NCBI GenBank assembly: GCA_900770055.1
Contig: CAAGJD010000176.1
Coordinates: forward strand, 1-19,482
Source: Acholeplasmatales bacterium
GTDB taxonomy: Bacteria; Bacillota_I; Bacilli_A; Acholeplasmatales; Anaeroplasmataceae
Length of the DNA: 19,482 bases
Direction: 5' to 3'
Made by a program: the position numbers and the translations under genes
Shown here: in pieces, positions 1 through 5,251 of the stretch
Layout: each line of letters opens with the position of its first letter
How positions within the stretch are numbered: position 1 is the stretch's first letter
The notes under the pieces: generated by a model
The model's database searches: none
Told to the model about the DNA's origin: nothing
What the model saw: only the letters and a program-made list of their open reading frames with translations

Positions 1-21
1 AAAATTAAAATAATTTTAAAT

Positions 22-50
22 TTGACATCTATTATTCAAATATCTATATA
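22..50 (+). promoter_or_regulatory. Candidate sigma-A promoter on the plus strand
   Basis: A perfect -35 hexamer TTGACA at 22-27 is followed after 17 bases by TATATA at 45-50. The start point would fall near 57, just before a hairpin at 59-78. A transcript would run into the 3' end of the HD-domain gene in antisense. No plus-strand gene is visible behind it, and the DNA is A/T-rich enough for chance matches, so this is only a candidate. Confidence 0.3.
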
Positions 51-58
51 TTAAGAAT

Positions 59-78
59 CTTGTGATTTTAATCACGAG
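59..78 (+). other. Small hairpin downstream of the HD-domain gene
   Basis: CTTGTGAT (59-66) and ATCACGAG (71-78) pair around a TTTA loop. As plus-strand RNA all eight pairs form, one of them G-U. As minus-strand RNA one pair is A-C. No U-run follows on either side, so it is not a convincing terminator for the HD gene. It may instead cap the 5' end of a transcript from the promoter at 22-50. Confidence 0.3.
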
Positions 79-94
79 AGTTTCAATTTTGTCC

Positions 95-598
95 TTATAA
101 TGAATGACTAATATCAAAAATGTCTTCACATATTTTAATACCAGCCTCAGTTTTAAAGATCTTGTCATAACAAGATAATATATCTTCTTTTGATATTTTA
201 TCTTCATAGAAATTAGCCATTAAATCAGCCTCAACTAATATTTGAAAATCAATATCATCGATAGCGCTATAGGTATGATGATGTCCAATTATATAGCAAA
301 TTCTATTTATTGCATCATCACTATAGCCTAGCTTAACTAAAATATTTTTAGCCTCAGAAGGTCCTTCTTCTTCTTGAACCTTACCATTTGAGGTGTTATA
401 TTTAGCTTCTGCCATTTTAATACCAATATCATGAATTAACGCAACAGACTCAACGATTTGTTGTTTGGATTTTTCTAGATGTGATTCCTCACAAATCATA
501 TGAGCAAAGCTGTAAACTAATGATAAATGCATACATCTTTTTGTGTCAGCTTTAAAATAATTAAGCATTTCAAAATATAATTTGTTTACTAAATTCAT
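95..598 (-). CDS. HD-domain phosphohydrolase-like protein
   Basis: A 167-residue soluble protein of the HD superfamily, whose members hydrolyse phosphoesters, often of nucleotides, using a bound metal. The metal-binding pattern is visible: His24, the His56-Asp57 doublet in ALIHDIG, the His106-108 cluster in IIGHHHTY, and Asp125 in EADLMANF. There is no second domain, signal peptide or membrane segment, so the substrate cannot be read from the sequence. An in-frame upstream ATG at 652 would add 18 residues. I chose 598 because AAGGAG sits at normal spacing before it and the shorter N-terminus starts directly in a helix typical of small HD proteins. It is the last gene seen in this direction and is separated from the methyltransferase gene by a terminator, so it probably has its own weak promoter between 620 and 720. 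I found no clear -35/-10 pair there. Confidence 0.8.
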   Translation of the reverse strand: MNLVNKLYFEMLNYFKADTKRCMHLSLVYSFAHMICEESHLEKSKQQIVESVALIHDIGIKMAEAKYNTSNGKVQEEEGPSEAKNILVKLGYSDDAINRICYIIGHHHTYSAIDDIDFQILVEADLMANFYEDKISKEDILSCYDKIFKTEAGIKICEDIFDISHSL

Positions 599-740
599 AA
601 ATATCAGCTCCTTATTATTAATTTTAAAATATAAAATAGAGGTTTTTTTCAATTTTAATCAATTTTATGAATATTTAATCGAATTAAAAATAATCCCCCT
701 TAATTTTAATTATAATTAAAAAAATAAAATTATCAACAAA

Positions 741-767
741 AAAAAGAGGTTTTTTATCCTCTCTTTA
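741..767 (-). terminator. Intrinsic terminator after the methyltransferase gene
   Basis: On the minus strand AGAGG pairs with CCTCT around an A-rich loop and is followed by eight T. The stem overlaps the last codons and stop of the methyltransferase gene (stop at 756-754). It separates that gene from the HD-domain gene. Confidence 0.65.
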
Positions 768-1362
768 TGCTTTTTAAAATATAGTAGCCTCTATCCTTAG
801 CTACAATATCACAGTTACCGAATAATTCCTCTAAATGAGCCTTAGAGGATGGTGCACCTTGTTTCTTTTGAATTACAACCCAAAGCTCACCATTTTCAAC
901 TAGATGAGTATACGCTCCATCATAAATTGCAAAAACAGTTTGCTTACCTGCCCTAATTGGGGGATTAGTGATAATCGAAGAAAATAATTGATCATTTACT
1001 GCTTCATATAAATCACTATGGTAGGCTACTGCGTTTATCGCATTATTTTGTTTAATATTTTTAATTATTAAATTATAAGCACGCTCATTTATTTCACACA
1101 TAACTGTTTTTTTATTATATAGTGTAGATAAAACAATACCAATAGGACCATAGCCAGCTCCCATATCTAGTATTGGATAATCTAAGTTGTTAGTTTTAAA
1201 TTCTTTAAGCATTACAAAAGAACCATAATCAATATAGTCCTTAGAAAATACACCGATATCAGTTGTAAATTTAAATGTATGGTCTTTAAAATTAAATACA
1301 TAATCGCTAGGCTTAGATTCTAAATTATCCTGCGATTTTGAATAATAATGTGTGTTTGTCAT
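754..1362 (-). CDS. ybxB: YbxB-type class I SAM-dependent RNA methyltransferase (RsmC-like)
   Basis: A 202-residue single-domain methyltransferase. The SAM-binding motif I is LDMGAGYGPIGI (about residues 66-77), the acidic end of strand 2 is MCEINE, and the catalytic motif IV is NPPIRAGK (about 134-141). The Asn-Pro-Pro-Ile form is typical of RsmC/RlmG-like N2-guanine rRNA methyltransferases, so rRNA modification is the likely role. The exact base is unknown for this subfamily. The start HYYS...GVFSKDYIDYGS matches the N-terminal plan of Bacillus YbxB, which also lies just after rplL. Here rpoB does not follow. The start is unusual: a 12-bp terminator stem ends 13 bases before the ATG and there is no Shine-Dalgarno sequence, only TATAAT at 1370-1365. 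The next Met is 51 residues in and would delete conserved residues, so the listed start stands. Confidence 0.88.
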   Translation of the reverse strand: MTNTHYYSKSQDNLESKPSDYVFNFKDHTFKFTTDIGVFSKDYIDYGSFVMLKEFKTNNLDYPILDMGAGYGPIGIVLSTLYNKKTVMCEINERAYNLIIKNIKQNNAINAVAYHSDLYEAVNDQLFSSIITNPPIRAGKQTVFAIYDGAYTHLVENGELWVVIQKKQGAPSSKAHLEELFGNCDIVAKDRGYYILKSIKRG

Positions 1363-1370
1363 ATATTATA

Positions 1371-1403
1371 CTTAAAAAGGACTTAAGATTGCTTAAGTCC
1401 TTT
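1371..1403 (-). terminator. Strong hairpin terminator after rplL
   Basis: AAAGGACTTAAG (1376-1387) and CTTAAGTCCTTT (1392-1403) form a perfect 12-bp stem with a 4-base loop. On the minus strand it ends in five T. It marks the end of the rplKAJL operon. The methyltransferase gene begins only 13 bases further on, so that gene must depend on read-through or on a promoter inside this short stretch. Confidence 0.8.
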
Positions 1404-1426
1404 ATAGCCAAAATATTTTCCGTTAA

Positions 1427-1798
1427 TTACTTAACTTCAACTGTAGCACCAGCAGCAGTTAACTTTTCCTTTAACTCTTCTGCTTCAGCCTTAGAAATCT
1501 TTTCCTTAACAGCCTTTGGAGCGTTGTCAACTAATTCCTTAGCTTCCTTTAAGCCTAAGCCTGTTACTTCCTTAACAACCTTGATTACACCTAACTTAGC
1601 AGAACCAGCTGAAGTTAAGATTACATCAAATTCAGTTTGTTCAGCAACTGTAGCCTCTTGAGCTGCAGCAGGAGCAGCAGAAACTGCAGATGGATCGATA
1701 CCAAATGCTTCCTTCATTGCGTCTACTAATTCTTTAATTTCAAGGATAGTCATTTCCTTTAATGATTCAATAAATACTTCTTTAGTTAATTTAGCCAT
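1427..1798 (-). CDS. rplL: 50S ribosomal protein L7/L12
   Basis: A 123-residue stalk protein. The N-terminal dimerisation and L10-binding part (about 1-35, LTKEVFIESLKEMTILEIKELV) is followed by an Ala-rich hinge (about 37-52) and the conserved C-terminal factor-binding domain (TEFDVILTSAG, KLGVIKVVKEVTGLGLKEAK, VEVK end). Length and domain order are normal for the family. In the ribosome it recruits and activates translational GTPases (EF-Tu, EF-G, IF2). A GGAGG site lies 8 bases before the ATG. It is 34 bases from rplJ and last in the operon before a strong terminator. Two copies of the dimer or more are needed per L10, so its mRNA is usually translated more than that of rplJ. Confidence 0.98.
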   Translation of the reverse strand: MAKLTKEVFIESLKEMTILEIKELVDAMKEAFGIDPSAVSAAPAAAQEATVAEQTEFDVILTSAGSAKLGVIKVVKEVTGLGLKEAKELVDNAPKAVKEKISKAEAEELKEKLTAAGATVEVK

Positions 1799-1832
1799 TT
1801 TATTTTTCCTCCGTTATTCTATAAATTTATAA

Positions 1833-2327
1833 TTAGGCTTGTTGTCCTTGTTCTACTAACATATTTAATCCAATAGCTAATTGGCTTACAGTACCTAACA
1901 TACCAACAGCTAATTGAGTTAATAATGTCTCGTATGATGGTAATTGAGATAATGTCTTTAATTGATCAAATGAATAAACATCACCATCAATAACACCCTT
2001 TACTACTTCAACCTTTGCGTTTTCACCCTTAGTTGCAGCGAATAAAACCTTAGCTGGAGCTACCATATCGCTAGAGAAAGCGATAGCAACTGGACCTGCA
2101 AAAGCGTCAGTAACACCCTCGTATCCACAAGCGATTGCAGCACGAGTTGAAATGTTGTTCTTAATAACTGCGATTTCACCGCCATTAGAACGCATTTCTC
2201 TACGAAGTGCTTGGAATGCTTCAACAGTTAAGCCTTGATACTTAAATACAACTATTGCAGCTGAATTCTTCATCTTTTCTGCTAACGCATTAACTTCGTT
2301 TTGCTTTTGTAAAATGCTCTCTTTCAT
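1833..2327 (-). CDS. rplJ: 50S ribosomal protein L10
   Basis: A 164-residue protein that anchors L7/L12 dimers to 23S rRNA at the base of the stalk. The N-terminal rRNA-binding domain is visible (KMKNSAAIVVFKYQGLTVEAFQALRREMR, about 19-46), as is the C-terminal helix that carries L7/L12 (LAVGMLGTVSQLAIGLNMLVEQ). Length is normal for Firmicutes. GGAGGTG lies five bases before the ATG. The whole 140-base space between rplA and rplJ is taken up by an L10-leader regulatory RNA, so L10 very probably represses its own and rplL's expression. Confidence 0.98.
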   Translation of the reverse strand: MKESILQKQNEVNALAEKMKNSAAIVVFKYQGLTVEAFQALRREMRSNGGEIAVIKNNISTRAAIACGYEGVTDAFAGPVAIAFSSDMVAPAKVLFAATKGENAKVEVVKGVIDGDVYSFDQLKTLSQLPSYETLLTQLAVGMLGTVSQLAIGLNMLVEQGQQA

Positions 2328-2350
2328 TTAGACACCTCCGTTTTTGTAAA

Positions 2351-2455
2351 ATGAAAAATCTTCTTCTACCAAGGCAAAAGAAGATCTCTATCTTTCTAAT
2401 TCCTCGGTAGGAAATTAAGGGCTTACGCCCGCCTACTGTCTTCGGCTTAAATTTT
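2351..2455 (-). promoter_or_regulatory. Ribosomal protein L10 leader (autoregulatory attenuator)
   Basis: The minus strand carries the hallmark AGACAGTAGG...CCTACCGAGG pattern of the L10 leader, the L10(L12)4 binding site of Firmicutes. A GGGC-GTAA-GCCC hairpin with a GNRA loop lies at 2430-2419. GTAGG (2436-2432) can pair with CCTAC (2411-2407) to make the protein-binding stem. Part of the same strand, CTACCGAGG (2410-2402), can instead pair over nine bases with CCTTGGTAG (2374-2366) and so act as an antiterminator. The leader follows the rplA stop directly and is read from the rplK promoter. I see no good separate promoter. Confidence 0.9.
2353..2386 (-). terminator. Regulated attenuator hairpin of the L10 leader
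   Basis: AAGAAGAT/ATCTTCTT arms at 2378-2385 and 2358-2365 enclose a 12-base loop and are followed on the minus strand by TTTTT. The loop holds the CCTTGGTAG segment used by the competing antiterminator stem, which would leave the 5' arm of this hairpin trapped in its loop. Only one of the two structures can form, so this is a conditional stop before rplJ. Confidence 0.75.
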
Positions 2456-2467
2456 TAATACTTTTAA

Positions 2468-3160
2468 TTACTTTTGGATTGAATCTTCGTCAACCTTAAT
2501 ACCAGGGCCCATTGTAGAAGCTACTGAAACGTTCTTTACATAGCCACCCTTGATAGTTGAAGGACGTACCTTTAATAAAGCATCATAAACTGCCTTTAGG
2601 TTTTCCTTTAATTTTTCAGGACCGAATGAAACCTTACCGATAGTCATTTGGATATTACCAACCTTATCTGGACGGTATTCAACCTTACCTGCTTTAATTT
2701 CTTTTACTGCCTTTTGAACGTCCATTGTTACAGTACCAGTCTTAGGGTTTGGCATTAAGCCCTTAGGTCCTAAAACACGACCAAGCTTACCTAATTGACC
2801 CATCATATCTGGTGTAGCAACGATAACGTCAAACTCAAACCAGCCTTGTTGAATCTTGTTGATCATTTCTGCTTCTCCAACAAAATCAGCACCAGCGTCT
2901 AAAGCTTCTTGTTGCTTTGCTCCACGACAAATAACTAATACCTTACGTGTCTTACCTGTACCATTAGGTAATACGATAGCACCACGGATATTTTGTTCTG
3001 CCTTACGTGGATCGATATTTAAGCGGAATGCTACATCAACAGATGCATCGAACTTTGCAGTTGATGTCTTACAAGCTAAATCTAATGCTTCTAAAGCTGA
3101 ATAAACCTTAGTATTATCAACAAGCTTTGCTGCTTCAAGATATTTTTTTCCTCTCTTCAT
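2468..3160 (-). CDS. rplA: 50S ribosomal protein L1
   Basis: A 230-residue two-domain protein of the mobile L1 stalk, which binds 23S rRNA helices 76-78 and helps release E-site tRNA. Family marks are MKRGKKYLEAAKLVD at the N-terminus, the inserted domain with PNGTGKTRKVLV, GRVLGPKGLMPNPKTGTV, and the C-terminal VRPSTIKGGYVKNVSVASTMGPGI. An in-frame ATG at 3202 would add 14 residues (MGGIPAIPHFRRIN). Those codons read through the L1-binding-like site and the ribosome site, so I reject it. AGGAGG lies seven bases before the ATG at 3160. L1 is a known repressor of its own operon, and two candidate target sites are listed separately. Confidence 0.98.
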   Translation of the reverse strand: MKRGKKYLEAAKLVDNTKVYSALEALDLACKTSTAKFDASVDVAFRLNIDPRKAEQNIRGAIVLPNGTGKTRKVLVICRGAKQQEALDAGADFVGEAEMINKIQQGWFEFDVIVATPDMMGQLGKLGRVLGPKGLMPNPKTGTVTMDVQKAVKEIKAGKVEYRPDKVGNIQMTIGKVSFGPEKLKENLKAVYDALLKVRPSTIKGGYVKNVSVASTMGPGIKVDEDSIQK

Positions 3161-3174
3161 ATTTATCCTCCTAA

Positions 3175-3205
3175 AATGTGGTATAGCGGGAATTCCTCCC
3201 ACAAG
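3175..3205 (-). promoter_or_regulatory. L1-binding-like site between rplK and rplA
   Basis: TGTGG (3203-3199) followed by GAGG can pair with CCACA (3181-3177), leaving an asymmetric internal loop. GUGGGAGG with a closing CCAC resembles the L1 target in 23S rRNA helix 77 and in known L1-repressed mRNAs. It ends a few bases before the rplA Shine-Dalgarno sequence, so bound L1 would block its own translation. The assignment rests on motif and position. Confidence 0.6.
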
Positions 3206-3232
3206 TTTTAGGCTGTTTTATTAACAACCAAA

Positions 3233-3658
3233 TTAGTCTTCGACAATGATACCCATGTTTCTAGCAGTACCAGCAATAATGTTTGTTGCTGCTTCAACAT
3301 CGTTTGCATTTAAGTCAGGCATCTTCATCTCTGCAATCTCTCTAGCCTTTTGTCTAGAAATTTTTGCTACAGTATGCTTCTTAGAATTTTCAGAACCCTT
3401 CTCGATACCTGCAGCCTTCTTTAATAAATCAGAAGCTGGTGGTGTTTTTACAACAAATGTAAAAGAACGGTCATCATAAACTGAGATAACTACTGGCAAT
3501 GTATATCCCATCTTATCCTTTGTTGCTTCATTGAATTGAGAACAAAATCCTGGAATATTTACACCTGCTTGTCCTAGTGCAGGACCTACTGGTGGAGCTG
3601 GATTAGCTTTGCCGGCTGCAATTTGTAATTTAACAACCTTTACAACTTTCTTAGCCAT
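3233..3658 (-). CDS. rplK: 50S ribosomal protein L11
   Basis: A 141-residue protein of the GTPase-associated centre. The N-terminal domain has the Pro-rich AGKANPAPPVGPALGQAGVN stretch (thiostrepton contact region and target of PrmA methylation), followed by the C-terminal rRNA-binding domain (KKAAGIEKGSENS, MPDLNANDVEAA, GTARNMGI). Length equals that of the Bacillus protein. An ATG two codons upstream at 3664 is only two bases from the GGAGG site. The ATG at 3658 has eight bases of spacing and gives the standard MAKKVVKV start, so I use it. It is the first gene of the rplKAJL operon. No nusG or secE is present next to it, in contrast to most bacteria. Confidence 0.98.
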   Translation of the reverse strand: MAKKVVKVVKLQIAAGKANPAPPVGPALGQAGVNIPGFCSQFNEATKDKMGYTLPVVISVYDDRSFTFVVKTPPASDLLKKAAGIEKGSENSKKHTVAKISRQKAREIAEMKMPDLNANDVEAATNIIAGTARNMGIIVED

Positions 3659-3680
3659 AATCATTTCCTCCTTCTTTCAA

Positions 3681-3720
3681 TGATGTGGTTCAACAGACTT
3701 CATCGAGTCCTCCCACTCAG
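3681..3720 (-). promoter_or_regulatory. Structured rplK leader with a second L1-like site
   Basis: In the roughly 75-base leader GTGG (3716-3713), then GAGG, pairs with CCAC (3688-3685). Inside, GACT (3709-3706) pairs with AGTC (3699-3696). The GUGGGAGG...CCAC layout is the same as in the rplK-rplA gap. It lies about 20 bases before the rplK ribosome site, which suggests that L1 also controls the first gene of the operon. Confidence 0.55.
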
Positions 3721-3738
3721 CGCACTCACGTACACATG

Positions 3739-3800
3739 CTTTTATATTATAACAAAACAATAAAGTGTAGTCAATTATAATCTTTAAAAAAATTTTTTAA
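3739..3800 (-). promoter_or_regulatory. Strong sigma-A promoter of the rplK operon with UP-like A/T tract
   Basis: TTGACT at 3774-3769 and TATAAT at 3751-3746 are 17 bases apart. The expected start is near 3739. Upstream, 3800-3775 is a run of A and T blocks of the kind that binds the alpha C-terminal domain. This is the only promoter I can see for rplK-rplA-rplJ-rplL. Confidence 0.85.
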
Positions 3801-3902
3801 TATTAAAAAAGATGCACAAAACTATATTTATATCAATCTTGATATGAATCTTTGTAATGTAAACTAGCTAATGAATTCAAAATAATATGTTTTTTTAGAT
3901 AA

Positions 3903-3936
3903 TTTTAAAAAGGAGACCATTATTATATAGTCTCCT
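3903..3936 (-). terminator. Terminator after the Sel1-repeat gene
   Basis: AGGAGAC (3911-3917) and GTCTCCT (3930-3936) pair with a 12-base loop, and a short T-rich tail follows on the minus strand. It lies 11 bases past the stop codon. It keeps the Sel1 transcript apart from the rplK promoter. Confidence 0.65.
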
Positions 3937-3947
3937 CAAAATATAAA

Positions 3948-5114
3948 TTATAACTTTTTAAGTTTAATTTTACCAGTAATACTCTTCGTAAATCTTTTAC
4001 AAGCCTCAGTTGCATCCTCATCGCCATTTTGGCTTGCAAGACGATACCATTTGAATGCATCTTCAAGATTGATTATTGAAACACCTAGACCTCTTTCAAG
4101 ACAGTCACCAAGTCTAAACATTGCATAAGCATCACCACTTTCAGCAGCTTTTGTCCACCAATACTTAGCGGTAACTAAATCAACCTCTATTTGATCATCC
4201 TTTGGATCAGTTAGATTTTCAGCTAAGTGAATCATAGCATCTACATTTCCTAAATTAGCAGCCTTTGTCCACCATGAAATAGCAAGTAAATCATTCTTAA
4301 CAATACCATCACCTAAATGGTAGCATTCTGCTAAAGCATTTTGAGCCTCTGGCTCATCAGCATTTGCAGCTTTATTATACCATTCAAGAGCTTGTTTAAT
4401 GTCTCTTTTAACTCCTAGACCTCTTGCGTATCGATGTCCAAGCTTTACTTGAGCATGAACATTTCCTTGATTTGCAGCAAGCTCCCAATAGTGCATTGCA
4501 AGATCTAAGCATTCCATAATACCCTTACCTTCAGCATAATAATCAGCTATTTTTTCTTGACAATATGTATCACCATTTTCAGCTCCAGCTAAAAATAATG
4601 TTGCAGCTCCTCTATCTTTTCCTAAAATTTCATAACAAATACCTGCTTGACGTTGGGCATCAACTACACCAGCCTTTGCAGCATGAACTAACCATTGACA
4701 AGCTCTTGGGATATCCTTAGTAATACCCTCACCCTTCATATAGGAAAGGCCTAAATAATACTGGCTTAATGGATGAGCATATTTTGCAGCTTCTGTAAAC
4801 CACGCAACAGCTTGTGTTGAATCTTGATTAATACCTGTACCCTCTAGATAACAAAGTCCAACCATATAAGTAGCCTCTGTAACCTTATTTGTAGCAGCAG
4901 CCATATACATTTGGAAAGCTCTTTTTACATTTTTAGATAAGCCTCTACCATAATATAAAAGCTCACCCAAATAATAACAAGCATTGAAATTTGCTGGATC
5001 ATTTAAAACAACAAGTTCAAAAAGTGGAGCACATTCCTTCCATTTTTCTTCATTATATAATTCAACAGCTCTTTTAAAAACACCACGATATTGGTTAATT
5101 ACATATTCTGCCAT
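3948..5114 (-). CDS. Sel1-like tetratricopeptide repeat protein
   Basis: A 388-residue protein made almost wholly of about nine Sel1-like repeats (SLR, a TPR relative of 36 residues) after a short TPR-like N-terminal pair of helices. Repeats follow the pattern A-x-x-x-LG-x-x-Y-x-x-G-x-G-(8)-A-x-x-W-(3)-AA-x-x-G. Clear copies start near residues 40, 77, 113, 182, 218, 254 and 329. The copy near 149 is shortened and the one near 290 has a longer insert. There is no signal peptide, membrane span or catalytic motif, so it is a cytosolic scaffold for protein contacts with unknown partners. It sits between rpoC and rplK, where no such gene is usual, with its own terminator and a candidate promoter. 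The ribosome site is weak (AGGGG, 11 bases before the ATG). The C-terminus is basic (KSITGKIKLKKL). Confidence 0.85.
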   Translation of the reverse strand: MAEYVINQYRGVFKRAVELYNEEKWKECAPLFELVVLNDPANFNACYYLGELLYYGRGLSKNVKRAFQMYMAAATNKVTEATYMVGLCYLEGTGINQDSTQAVAWFTEAAKYAHPLSQYYLGLSYMKGEGITKDIPRACQWLVHAAKAGVVDAQRQAGICYEILGKDRGAATLFLAGAENGDTYCQEKIADYYAEGKGIMECLDLAMHYWELAANQGNVHAQVKLGHRYARGLGVKRDIKQALEWYNKAANADEPEAQNALAECYHLGDGIVKNDLLAISWWTKAANLGNVDAMIHLAENLTDPKDDQIEVDLVTAKYWWTKAAESGDAYAMFRLGDCLERGLGVSIINLEDAFKWYRLASQNGDEDATEACKRFTKSITGKIKLKKL

Positions 5115-5146
5115 TTATCATCAGCCCCTAATTAGTTCTTTATTCT

Positions 5147-5175
5147 ATTTTACTAAAAAAACACTATAAAAACAA
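5147..5175 (-). promoter_or_regulatory. Candidate promoter of the Sel1-repeat gene
   Basis: TTGTTT at 5175-5170 and TAAAAT at 5152-5147 are 17 bases apart, downstream of the rpoC terminator and about 30 bases before the start codon. The -35 is a poor match, which would suit low expression. Confidence 0.4.
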
Positions 5176-5180
5176 GAATA

Positions 5181-5204
5181 AGGATAGATTTTGCAAACTA
5201 TCCT
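5181..5204 (-). other. Inverted repeat between the rpoC terminator and the Sel1 promoter
   Basis: AGGATAG (5181-5187) and CTATCCT (5198-5204) form a 7-bp stem. On the minus strand no U-run follows, so it is at best a back-up to the rpoC terminator. On DNA it lies just upstream of the Sel1 -35, where an operator could be. Confidence 0.3.
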
Positions 5205-5216
5205 AGAAAAACCTAA

Positions 5217-5245
5217 ATAAAAAGGTGGAGAAAAATCTCCACCTT
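5217..5245 (-). terminator. Intrinsic terminator after rpoC
   Basis: AAGGTGGAGA (5222-5231) and TCTCCACCTT (5236-5245) form a perfect 10-bp stem with a 4-base loop, followed on the minus strand by TTTTTATTT. It begins 6 bases after the rpoC stop and ends the rpoBC transcript. Confidence 0.88.
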
Positions 5246-5251
5246 AAAATC

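Noticed and set aside
1338..1661. Plus-strand ORF opposite rplL and the ybxB start
   Set aside because: It is a mirror of rplL codon bias, with no ribosome site or family features. The same holds for the other plus-strand frames opposite rplA, rplK, rpoB, rpoC and guaB.
3158..3202. Longer L1 protein starting at 3202
   Set aside because: The extra 14 codons read through the L1-like hairpin and the AGGAGG site, and the family starts at MKRGKKY.
3830..3845. ATATCA/TGATAT hairpin between the Sel1 terminator and the rplK promoter
   Set aside because: It is a 6-bp A/T stem with no U-run or nearby promoter element. Stems like this are expected by chance in such A/T-rich DNA.
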